DNA of 64,000 nt from Marinobacter sp. ELB17 (lineage in GTDB: Bacteria > Pseudomonadota > Gammaproteobacteria > Pseudomonadales > Oleiphilaceae): assembly GCF_000169375.1 (NCBI RefSeq), contig NZ_AAXY01000008.1, forward strand, positions 62,001-126,000, in the 5' to 3' direction. Positions 50,429 to 58,397 of the stretch are shown here, one piece after another. Below the pieces are notes generated by a model, which was given only the letters and a program-made list of their open reading frames with translations, searched no databases and was not told the DNA's origin. The position numbers and the translations under genes were made by a program. How positions within the stretch are numbered: the first letter of the stretch is position 1; each line of letters begins with the position of its first letter.

Positions 50429-50812
50429 GTGAAGAAACTTGTTGTTGATCTGGATGGAACCATCACTCTTGCCAACACCTCAGATTACCGCGAGGTGCTG
50501 CCGAATACCGAGGTGATAGAGACCCTGCGTCGCTACAAAGCCATGGGCTACGAGATTATTATTCAGACAGCCCGCAATATGCGCACTTACGAAGGCAACG
50601 TGGGCAAGATCAACATTCATACGCTGCCAATCATTACTGAGTGGCTTGAAAAGCACCAGGTGCCTTACGATGAAATTCACGTAGGCAAGCCCTGGTGCGG
50701 TTTCGATGGGTTTTATATTGACGACCGCGCCATACGGCCGTCGGAGTTCACTCACCTTTCGCCCGACGAAATCCAGCAGTTGATCGAACGTGAGAAACAC
50801 CCATGTTCCTGA
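50429..50812 (+). CDS. Small HAD phosphatase of capsule/LPS type
   Basis: 127 residues, GTG start. Motif I is VVDLDGTITLANTSDY, motif II Thr in IIQTARNMRTYEGN, and a late Asp pair in GFYIDDRAIRPSEF. HGKPW-like GKPWCGFDG is shared with small phosphatases found in capsule loci. It overlaps the kinase fusion gene by 10 bases and forms a three-gene set with the next two. The substrate is probably a phosphorylated sugar or alcohol, but this cannot be read from sequence. Confidence 0.75.
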   Translation: MKKLVVDLDGTITLANTSDYREVLPNTEVIETLRRYKAMGYEIIIQTARNMRTYEGNVGKINIHTLPIITEWLEKHQVPYDEIHVGKPWCGFDGFYIDDRAIRPSEFTHLSPDEIQQLIEREKHPCS

Positions 50813-52416
50813 TTATGTCGGCAGATTATGTCAGCCCTGAGTTGCGCTCCGAGTTTGGCGCCCTGCCCCCAAGCTTCCTACCATTGGGCAACCGCCGGCT
50901 GTTCCAGCACCAGTTTAAATGCGCGCCGGCGGCCAGCCGCATTTTTATCTCTGTGCCTGAATCTTACACCGTGAACGAGCACGACCGTTATTGGCTGGCC
51001 CAGCACGCCGTGACAATTCTGCTCGTTCCAGATGGTCTTAGCCTGGGCGCATCCCTGGTGGCATCCCTGAACCTGGCGGAGCAACCTCTGGATACGCAGC
51101 TTCAGGTGTTGTTTGGTGACACTCTAATTGACCCTTTGCCCACAGGGCGCGATATCATCGCGACCGCCAAAGTGGATGACAACTACGATTGGGCCGTAGT
51201 CACTGAGGACATGGATAACTGGCTGGTCAGCAGCAAAGAGACACCTACTCTGGAACAGTACAGCGTAGTCACCGGCTATTTTAACTTCAGCAGCCCGCGG
51301 TTACTGATCCGCTGCATCACCCAGTCCAACTGGAGTTTTCTGAACGGCCTGTCTCGCTATAACAAAGCTCAGGGGCTGGATACCGTGGATGTCAGCAATT
51401 GGTTGGATTTCGGACACGCGAATACGTATTACCGCTCGAAATCCACATTCACAACCCAGCGTGTGTTCAATGAACTGACTATCACGCCGCGCTGGATCGA
51501 AAAATCTGGAGCCCAGAGCACCAAAATTACCGCCGAAGCACTCTGGTTTGAAAATATTCCGCCCATGATGCGTCAATACACACCTCAGTTTCTGGGCGCC
51601 GATGCGCGAGTGCAGCACGCAGATGGTTATCTGTCCTATCGGCTGGAATACCTGCATCACACGGCGCTGAACGAGCTGTTTGTGTTTGCTGAACTGCCCC
51701 CCCTGGTTTGGAAAAACATTCTTCGGCAGTGCATGGTCTTTATAAGGGATTGCCAGGGATTTACTGCAACAGGCGACAGCCCTTACTCATCCCTTGATGA
51801 CCTGCTGCAAAACAAAACCCGCCAGCGGATAGAACAGTTTTGCGCAGCAAGAGGCGTTTCGTCCCAGGCGTGCTTTGAATACTCGGAACCCGGATCAGGC
51901 AAACCGCTACGGCTGTCGATAGATGGCCTGATTGAAAGGAGCATGCCTTTTTTGCCCGCCAAAACATCAAACGCAACGTTAATGCACGGCGATTTTTGCT
52001 TCAGCAATATTCTCTACGATTTCCGTACCGACAGGATCAAAGTCATCGATCCCCGTGGCATGACCACCGACAACCAATTCAGCATTTACGGCGACTTACG
52101 CTACGACATCGCCAAGCTCAGCCACTCTGTGTTGGGCATGTATGACTGGATCATTGCGGGTACCCACGAGCTGACAGTCAACGGCCAAAATTTGCATTTC
52201 AGCATTCCTCATCTTGAAAAACATAAGGCGATTCAGCAGTTGTTTCTCAAGTTGGTGAGCGAACAGTTCGGGGTAAGCGGCACTGAACTTTACGCCATGC
52301 AAATTCACTTGTTTCTCTCGATGTTGCCGCTGCACGCAGACGACCCCGCCCGACAAGACGCACTTTTGGCGAATGCATTTCGACTTTACAACTTACTGGA
52401 CGGGGCAGCTCGATGA
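50803..52416 (+). CDS. Nucleotidyltransferase-like / phosphotransferase-kinase fusion
   Basis: 537 residues. The N-terminal part (about 1-230) resembles a sugar nucleotidyltransferase with a degraded signature (ALPPSFLPLGNRRLFQHQF) and LFGDTLIDPLP. The C-terminal part (about 260-537) looks like an aminoglycoside-phosphotransferase/choline-kinase fold, with catalytic LMHGDFCFSNILYD and metal-binding KVIDPRGM. No hydrophobic segments. It is coupled by overlap to genes on both sides. The likely role is phosphorylation of a small polysaccharide building block; function is unproven. Confidence 0.72.
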   Translation: MFLIMSADYVSPELRSEFGALPPSFLPLGNRRLFQHQFKCAPAASRIFISVPESYTVNEHDRYWLAQHAVTILLVPDGLSLGASLVASLNLAEQPLDTQLQVLFGDTLIDPLPTGRDIIATAKVDDNYDWAVVTEDMDNWLVSSKETPTLEQYSVVTGYFNFSSPRLLIRCITQSNWSFLNGLSRYNKAQGLDTVDVSNWLDFGHANTYYRSKSTFTTQRVFNELTITPRWIEKSGAQSTKITAEALWFENIPPMMRQYTPQFLGADARVQHADGYLSYRLEYLHHTALNELFVFAELPPLVWKNILRQCMVFIRDCQGFTATGDSPYSSLDDLLQNKTRQRIEQFCAARGVSSQACFEYSEPGSGKPLRLSIDGLIERSMPFLPAKTSNATLMHGDFCFSNILYDFRTDRIKVIDPRGMTTDNQFSIYGDLRYDIAKLSHSVLGMYDWIIAGTHELTVNGQNLHFSIPHLEKHKAIQQLFLKLVSEQFGVSGTELYAMQIHLFLSMLPLHADDPARQDALLANAFRLYNLLDGAAR

Positions 52417-53156
52417 TCGTTATTCCTATGGCCGGCCTGAGTTCACGCTTTTTCAAAGCAGGTTTTAAACTGCCAAAGTACATGCTGCAAGCCCACGGAA
52501 AAACCCTGTTTGAACACTCGGTGCAGAGCTTTGAGCACTACTTTGCAACCCACCCGTTTGTGTTTATTGTGCGGGATGTTTTCGAAACGCCACAGTTTGT
52601 TGAAGCCAAAGCGCAAGCACTGGGCATAAAAGATTTTCGCGTAGTCACCCTGCAAGATGAAACCCGCGGCCAGGCCGAAACGGTCTATCTCGCCCTTAAG
52701 GCCCTGAGCGTTGAGAAAGGCCCGATCACCCTATTCAACATAGACACTTTTCGGCCAGACTTCCGTTTTCCACAACAAGCACTGATCGGCGACGGCTTTC
52801 TCGAAGTATTTGAAGGTGAAGGGAGCAACTGGTCTTTCGCCCGCCCATTGAGCGCCGATTCGCAGCGGGTTGCAGAAACCGCTGAAAAAAATCCGATCTC
52901 CAATCTGTGCAGTGACGGCCTGTATCACTTTTCAGATGCGGGTGATTTTATTGAAAGCTTCGAACATTATGAAGCCCAGCCTCCTAGCGAGTGGGCTAAA
53001 GGCGAGTTGTACATTGCCCCTCTGTACAACTATCTGATAGAAAACGGACGCGCCATTTTTTACATGCTGATTAGCATGGACGAAATCGTTTTTTGCGGAG
53101 CGCCGGATGAGTATCAACAGTTTCTATCAAACAACAAGCAAAGGCCATCGGTGTAA
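52413..53156 (+). CDS. Nucleotidyltransferase of polysaccharide synthesis
   Basis: 247 residues, GT-A-like fold. MIVIPMAGLSSRFFKAGFK carries the nucleotide-binding signature (GxSxRF...K) and LPKYML the second Lys. LFNIDTFRP has the metal Asp. ATGA overlap with the kinase fusion suggests that the two act in sequence: kinase first, then activation with a nucleotide. Nucleotide and substrate are unknown. Confidence 0.78.
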   Translation: MIVIPMAGLSSRFFKAGFKLPKYMLQAHGKTLFEHSVQSFEHYFATHPFVFIVRDVFETPQFVEAKAQALGIKDFRVVTLQDETRGQAETVYLALKALSVEKGPITLFNIDTFRPDFRFPQQALIGDGFLEVFEGEGSNWSFARPLSADSQRVAETAEKNPISNLCSDGLYHFSDAGDFIESFEHYEAQPPSEWAKGELYIAPLYNYLIENGRAIFYMLISMDEIVFCGAPDEYQQFLSNNKQRPSV

Positions 53157-53157
53157 C

Positions 53158-54288
53158 ATGAAAATAGCTTTTATTCTTGGTGGAGGCACATATTGGCAAT
53201 CGCTTTATCGCGTGACTTCAGATGTCGCTGAAGAAATTCGAAAACAAGGCCATCAGGTCGACTTTGTATTTTGGGAGAACCCAGGACCGATCGAAGGCAA
53301 TGACAAGTATCTGAAAATTTTTGGGCTAAATAAAGAAAGCAAGCTAAGTAAAGTCTTCTCGAAACCGCTAATAGCTCTACTTGGAAAACACTTCTACCAC
53401 TTTCTGTTTAGCCCTCTTTTCTGCTGGCAGTTAAAATCAAAACTGCAGGCGGAGAAGTATCAGGCCATATTTTACCACGGGATGAGTTGCATCCCGCTCC
53501 ATGCCGATAAAGACGATCACTACGTTGTGGTACATAGCTGTAAATACGAGAACTTCGTAGAACGTTACACAGGTGTTCGAAGGCACATCTTCAGGTGGCT
53601 GTATAAAAAAATTTATAGTGGAAAAAAATTGCTAACAGTCTCCCAAGATGTTCAAGACGACATGACTCAGAAAATTGGCGCACGACCTGAAAGTATAGAA
53701 AACATTTACAACGGTTTTGATTTTGACCGATTGAAAGCCGAGATAGCCAAGCCCGCACCGGATAGCCTGCCGGACTCTTTCATTATGTCTGCTGGTCGCC
53801 CCGACCGTACCAAGCGCTTCGATATACTCCTGCGTGCTTATGCAAAAAGCAATAAAACCTATCCCTTGGTTATTTTTGGCGACGGAAAACGCCTGAACCA
53901 ACTCAAGCAACTCGCGAACGAGCTGGGCATAGCTAAAGATGTTTTTTTTGCGGGTTTTTGCAACAACCTATTACCTGCCTTTCGACGCGCCAAACTTTAC
54001 GTATCCAGCTCCGATGTAGAGGGCTTACCCACGGTTATCGTTGAGAGTTTGGTCGCGTGCACTCCGGTTGTCGCCACCGACGCAGGTGGTTGTCGTGAAC
54101 TACTTAACGGCGAGCTGAGCAAGTGGGTTGTGCCGAGACGCGATATAGACGCGCTCGCCCGTGCCATGAATGACATTCTTCAGAACCCACCAGAAGTGAG
54201 CTACAACAATATCGCCTTTCTGGATTACCGGCGGATTGCCAAGCATTACATTGCCCTCAGTGAACAACTGAAAGGACACCAGCGTTGA
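53158..54288 (+). CDS. Glycosyltransferase family 4
   Basis: 376 residues from ATG 53158; an upstream in-frame start lies inside the previous gene. FILGGGTYWQSLYRVTSDVA, MSAGRPDRTKRFDILLRA and SSDVEGLPTVIVESLVACTPVVA are GT-B hallmarks. Base composition is visibly AT-richer than the heptose genes, suggesting separate acquisition. Its stop overlaps the next gene (TTGA). Confidence 0.87.
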   Translation: MKIAFILGGGTYWQSLYRVTSDVAEEIRKQGHQVDFVFWENPGPIEGNDKYLKIFGLNKESKLSKVFSKPLIALLGKHFYHFLFSPLFCWQLKSKLQAEKYQAIFYHGMSCIPLHADKDDHYVVVHSCKYENFVERYTGVRRHIFRWLYKKIYSGKKLLTVSQDVQDDMTQKIGARPESIENIYNGFDFDRLKAEIAKPAPDSLPDSFIMSAGRPDRTKRFDILLRAYAKSNKTYPLVIFGDGKRLNQLKQLANELGIAKDVFFAGFCNNLLPAFRRAKLYVSSSDVEGLPTVIVESLVACTPVVATDAGGCRELLNGELSKWVVPRRDIDALARAMNDILQNPPEVSYNNIAFLDYRRIAKHYIALSEQLKGHQR

Positions 54289-55265
54289 AAACCTTTGAAA
54301 ACATCACGGTTGTTGTTCAAGGCCCGGTGCAAACCCTAAAGGGCAGAACTCAGGAAGCAGGCATTACTCATAAATGCCTCTCTTCGGTGAGGCAACACCT
54401 GCCGGGTGCCATAATCATTTTATCCACTTGGCCCGAACAGCAGCTCTCGGGGCTGGATTATGACCAGTTGGTTATTTCTGAGGACCCCGGCTCCAACATC
54501 CGAAACTTCCATAGCGATGGGCGCCCTCAGCACTACAACAATAATCGCCAGATTGTGTCTACATTGGCTGGATTGAAGCAGGTAAAAACCCCCTACGCCA
54601 TTAAGCTTCGTAGCGATAATTATCTGACCGGAAATCAGTTTGTAGAGCTGCAGCAACGCTATCCTGAACGATGTGACAGTCACCGCTTATTCCGCGAGCG
54701 GGTGGTGGTCAGCAATGTATTTACACGCAAGTACGCCAAGGGCTTCCGGGTCGCATTTCATCTCAGTGATTTTTTCTATTTCGGTTTAACCGAAGACTTA
54801 CTCGCCATTTGGGACCTTGAACTGCTTGAAGACGTAACAACAGATGAAGCGGCTAATGCAAAAAACACCTCAAGGGGCCTCCTGATCGACTGCACACAGA
54901 TGTTCTGGCTGAAAACGCTGAAAAAATTCGACCCCTCTGTTCGGCTCGATGGTTTGCTGGACAACGCTCCGGAAACACTCGAGAAGTCCGATATCTATTA
55001 CGCCAACAACTTGATTATCGCTGAACCCGAAGCATTAGGGCTCAGCCTCGGTGAGAAGTTTTCTGGCAAGGCCAGAATTGCCCGGCAAAAAGGCAAATGC
55101 GCGCAGTGGCAGTATTTTGAGTGGCAGGATCTTTACCAAAAATACTGCCAGCCTTCTTTCAAACCAGACGCCACCGCGTGGCAGCGACTTTCGTTAACGT
55201 TCACGCGATGGCTTCACGTGTTACCAACACGCATTGAAACAACGCTTAAAAAAGTTCGCCATTAA
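54285..55265 (+). CDS. WavE-family LPS synthesis protein
   Basis: 326 residues, TTG start with AAAGGA upstream. ITVVVQGPVQTLKGRTQEA and IKLRSDNYLTG match the WavE family first seen in the Vibrio cholerae core cluster. Exact reaction unknown; likely a glycosyltransferase. Its stop overlaps the stop of the convergent ligase gene by 4 bases. Confidence 0.8.
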   Translation: MKTFENITVVVQGPVQTLKGRTQEAGITHKCLSSVRQHLPGAIIILSTWPEQQLSGLDYDQLVISEDPGSNIRNFHSDGRPQHYNNNRQIVSTLAGLKQVKTPYAIKLRSDNYLTGNQFVELQQRYPERCDSHRLFRERVVVSNVFTRKYAKGFRVAFHLSDFFYFGLTEDLLAIWDLELLEDVTTDEAANAKNTSRGLLIDCTQMFWLKTLKKFDPSVRLDGLLDNAPETLEKSDIYYANNLIIAEPEALGLSLGEKFSGKARIARQKGKCAQWQYFEWQDLYQKYCQPSFKPDATAWQRLSLTFTRWLHVLPTRIETTLKKVRH

Positions 55266-56488
55266 TCAGTGTAGTGCCTTGTCTCAGCACTAACCGCGCT
55301 GATGAGAAAGCAAATTCCGAAAAACAAAAATATCGTATGGGCATGAATTAACGGCACGTCAGTCAGCGCCGATCCACCGTAAACTAAAATAACCGCCAAG
55401 CCGGAGTACCATTGCCAAGGTGCGCGCGGAGACCGATAAGCCATCTGAACGCCGGCTCCAAGCAGCAGCAGTAACGCCAAGCCGCCAACTAAGCCTTTTT
55501 TCACGGTCGTATCAATATACTGGTTATGAAAATGATTGGCATTGAACAGGTATAAGCTTTCTTTCATACTGGCCGCTAAATACAGCGACTCCAATGCGTC
55601 TCGATAGCCCTTTCCGTGACCAATAATCGGTTCTTGTACAATCAGTTCACCTGCTGTTAACCAGAGCTGAAGACGGACACCAATAGATCCGTCATAGTTG
55701 CCTTCAGTCATCTGTCCATACTCGTTGTACGTTTGCGTCAGGCGGTCCTTAAGAAAAACATTGCCGGCAATCGCCGCAAACCCGACCAAAGCAAATACGA
55801 TCACTAAAGATTGCAGCAGCCTCTTGCTTTTGTTCATCATTAAAAGAACAACGAGCAATCCACCGGTAACCAAAAAAACCGGTACCAAAACACCTCGCGT
55901 CTTTGTCATAAACAAGGAGACAACCAAAAGGATGAAGAGTACCCCGAAAGCGCCTCTTTGCCAGAACGCACGATTGCTGAAAAGCGTCATTGCCAGAAAC
56001 AGCACCGCCACTGAACCAACGGCGGTAGCGTAGGGTATTGGGTTAATGAAGCCACCAATCCTGCCTCCTGTGCTTAGGTACTGGGAAAACGTCAGTGTTA
56101 TAAAGCCCATTGCAGAGATCAGCGCAATCAATTCGAAAACACGGTCGTTAAAGCGGACACCCCAAAAAAATGAGATATAAACAGCCATCACTAGCACGGC
56201 CCGCAACTCAGACCAACTGCCATCATTAACCGCATAACCAACCACAGTTACAAAAACGAACAGCCAACTTGCGAACAAAAAGGGCTTCTGTTTTCGTTGC
56301 ATCTCCTTGTTGCGTGCCGGCCACTTTCCGCAACATCCATAAAGTAGTATTGCGCCAACTGTCAGCCCGGCAACGTATTTATCGCCGCGAGGGAACCACC
56401 ACATCAATGTGAGAATATAAAACGCAGGCAGTATGGCAAAAGACTCCCGCAGCCCAGCAACTACAGTTGCTCTTGATGGCAGGCTCAT
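55262..56488 (-). CDS. waaL: O-antigen ligase family membrane protein
   Basis: 408 residues with about 10-12 predicted membrane helices and one large periplasmic loop. The loop carries LQLWLTAGELIVQEPIIGHGKGY and HFHNQYIDTTVKKGLVG, the Wzy_C/WaaL signature with the conserved His. It would join polysaccharide to lipid A-core. O-antigen polymerase cannot be excluded from sequence alone. It lies 66 bases after kdkA on the same strand. Confidence 0.85.
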   Translation of the reverse strand: MSLPSRATVVAGLRESFAILPAFYILTLMWWFPRGDKYVAGLTVGAILLYGCCGKWPARNKEMQRKQKPFLFASWLFVFVTVVGYAVNDGSWSELRAVLVMAVYISFFWGVRFNDRVFELIALISAMGFITLTFSQYLSTGGRIGGFINPIPYATAVGSVAVLFLAMTLFSNRAFWQRGAFGVLFILLVVSLFMTKTRGVLVPVFLVTGGLLVVLLMMNKSKRLLQSLVIVFALVGFAAIAGNVFLKDRLTQTYNEYGQMTEGNYDGSIGVRLQLWLTAGELIVQEPIIGHGKGYRDALESLYLAASMKESLYLFNANHFHNQYIDTTVKKGLVGGLALLLLLGAGVQMAYRSPRAPWQWYSGLAVILVYGGSALTDVPLIHAHTIFLFFGICFLISAVSAETRHYTD

Positions 56489-56554
56489 AAACTACTCCGG
56501 TCAGACATTACGATAGCGCCAACGGCCGCTGCTCAGAAATATTACTTGCCAGGC

Positions 56555-57298
56555 TCAATAAGCATGATAGGCGCTTAGCAACTGCTGCCAATCCGCTGCC
56601 GTTTTTTGACTCATTTCGGGAGGGGTGATCTTGTCGATCGACCTTTTTAAGCGTTCAAGATTGCTTGCCTTCCATGGCGCATTTTCGCGGGAAGGAGGGT
56701 AACGCCGGCACTTGTCAAAATCAATCAGGTGCACAGCGCCAGGGCTAACAAGAATGTTAAAGCAGTTCAGGTCGGCGTGATAAACACCATTGTCATGAAA
56801 CCTCCGTATAACTGAACCAACGCTCCGCCAAACTGAAGACTCCAGATCAGAAAGCTGCTCACCCATCGTGCTTGCGGCAAGGATACGGTTGATCAAGATA
56901 CATGCGGAATACGAGGCGTCACCGCGGGTATACGAAGCGGCTACCGGCTCGGGTACCGGCAGACCCTCATCGAACAATTCCTGGAGCAGTTTCAGCTCAT
57001 AAAACGATCGCACTTTTTTTTCACCGAGGAATAAGAAACGATCAGCGCTTATTCGAGAAACAATACCGCCACGTAAATACTGACGTAATACCCAACTGCG
57101 CTGGCCATCATCAATAAACCAGGCACTGCCTCTTCCGCCCTGTGACACAGATTCTAAAGCAACACCCCAATGCGATGATGAAAACCACTCACTGCGAAAA
57201 GTTTCAAGATACCGGTTACAGACCAGGTAATGGGCTGGGCGACCTTTGTCGCGAACAAGTTCTGCCACACCACCCTCACTTTGCACGCCGTGGTTCAT
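56555..57298 (-). CDS. kdkA: Kdo kinase
   Basis: Phosphorylates Kdo in lipid A-core. It has 247 residues of the InaA/WaaP kinase fold: GRGSAWFIDDGQRSWVLRQY with RGGIVSRIS is the KdkA N-lobe, YHADLNCFNILV the catalytic loop and HLIDFDKCRRYP the metal site. KdkA usually goes with a single phosphorylated Kdo rather than a Kdo disaccharide. It lies 100 bases downstream of ilvE on the same strand. Confidence 0.9.
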   Translation of the reverse strand: MNHGVQSEGGVAELVRDKGRPAHYLVCNRYLETFRSEWFSSSHWGVALESVSQGGRGSAWFIDDGQRSWVLRQYLRGGIVSRISADRFLFLGEKKVRSFYELKLLQELFDEGLPVPEPVAASYTRGDASYSACILINRILAASTMGEQLSDLESSVWRSVGSVIRRFHDNGVYHADLNCFNILVSPGAVHLIDFDKCRRYPPSRENAPWKASNLERLKRSIDKITPPEMSQKTAADWQQLLSAYHAY

Positions 57299-57357
57299 GC
57301 GCTAAGTTGCTTTTACCAACAAGGCTTAGCCCCGGGTTCAAAGATAGCCAATGAAAT

Positions 57358-57384
57358 ATGAGCGCCGCGGATAGTGACGCTCAT
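57358..57384 (-). terminator. Possible terminator after ilvE
   Basis: ATGAGCG pairs with CGCTCAT across a 13-base loop, followed on the minus strand by the moderately T-rich ATATTTCATT. Placed 15 bases past the ilvE stop. Confidence 0.45.
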
Positions 57385-57398
57385 GGTTTATCCGCCAG

Positions 57399-58325
57399 TT
57401 ATTTATTAACCACCGACAACCAATCCCGATGCTGGGGCGATTTGCCCTTCACGGCATCAAAGTACATGGCCTGCAGTTTTTCGGTCAACGGGCCACGTTT
57501 GCCGGTGCCAATGGCACGGCCGTCTAGCTCGCGAATGGGCAACACTTCGGCGGCGGTACCGGTGAAGAAGGCTTCTTCAGCTACGTAGACTTCGTCGCGG
57601 GTGATGCGGCGCTCTTTCACCTCAATGTTGAGTTCTTTGGCGAAGTCCAGAATGGTCTGGCGGGTGATACCTTCCAGGCAGGAGGTCAGCTCCGGTGTAT
57701 GCAGCACGCCGTTGCGAAAAATAAACACATTCTCGCCAGAGCCTTCAGCCACGTAACCTTCGTTATCCAGCATCAGGGCTTCTTCACAACCGCTGGACAC
57801 GGCTTCTTGCAGCGCCAACATGGAGTTAATGTAGTTGCCGTTAGCCTTTGCCTTACACATGGTAATGTTCACGTGGTGGCGGGTGTAAGACGACGTGCGC
57901 ACCTTGATGCCGAGTTCTTTGGCTTCTGGCGACATATACGATGGCCAATTCCAGGCCGCGACCATTACGTGCGTTTTCAGGTTGTCGGCGCGCAGGCCCA
58001 TGCCTTCGGAGCCATAAAATACCATTGGGCGCAGGTAGGCTTCGTCCAGATTGTTGTCCCGTACCGCAGACAGCTGGGCGGCGTTGATTTCGTCTTTGCT
58101 GAACGGCATTTTCATATTCAGAATGTGGGCTGAACGGAATAGCCGGTCGGTGTGATCTTTCATGCGGAAAATAGCGGCGCCTTCATCGGTGTTGTACGCT
58201 CGCACGCCTTCAAAACAGCCCAAACCATAATGCAGGGTGTGGGTCAGTACATGCACTTTGGCTTCACGCCAGGGCACCATTTCTCCATCTAGCCAAATAA
58301 CACCATCACGATCAGCCATCGACAT
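57399..58325 (-). CDS. ilvE: Branched-chain amino acid aminotransferase
   Basis: PLP enzyme for the last step of Ile, Leu and Val synthesis. It has 308 residues from ATG 58325 (MSMADRDGVIWLDGE), with GGAG about 9 bases upstream. GLGCFEGVRAY, the PLP Lys in CKAKANGNYINSML and EGSGENVF are class IV aminotransferase signatures. A longer frame adds 18 residues of no family similarity. Confidence 0.94.
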   Translation of the reverse strand: MSMADRDGVIWLDGEMVPWREAKVHVLTHTLHYGLGCFEGVRAYNTDEGAAIFRMKDHTDRLFRSAHILNMKMPFSKDEINAAQLSAVRDNNLDEAYLRPMVFYGSEGMGLRADNLKTHVMVAAWNWPSYMSPEAKELGIKVRTSSYTRHHVNITMCKAKANGNYINSMLALQEAVSSGCEEALMLDNEGYVAEGSGENVFIFRNGVLHTPELTSCLEGITRQTILDFAKELNIEVKERRITRDEVYVAEEAFFTGTAAEVLPIRELDGRAIGTGKRGPLTEKLQAMYFDAVKGKSPQHRDWLSVVNK

Positions 58326-58397
58326 ACTAGGTTGCTCCAGAAAAACAGTTTTGTGAGTTCGGTATTCTATCAGGATCACCGAAGAAAGTTTTGGCCG

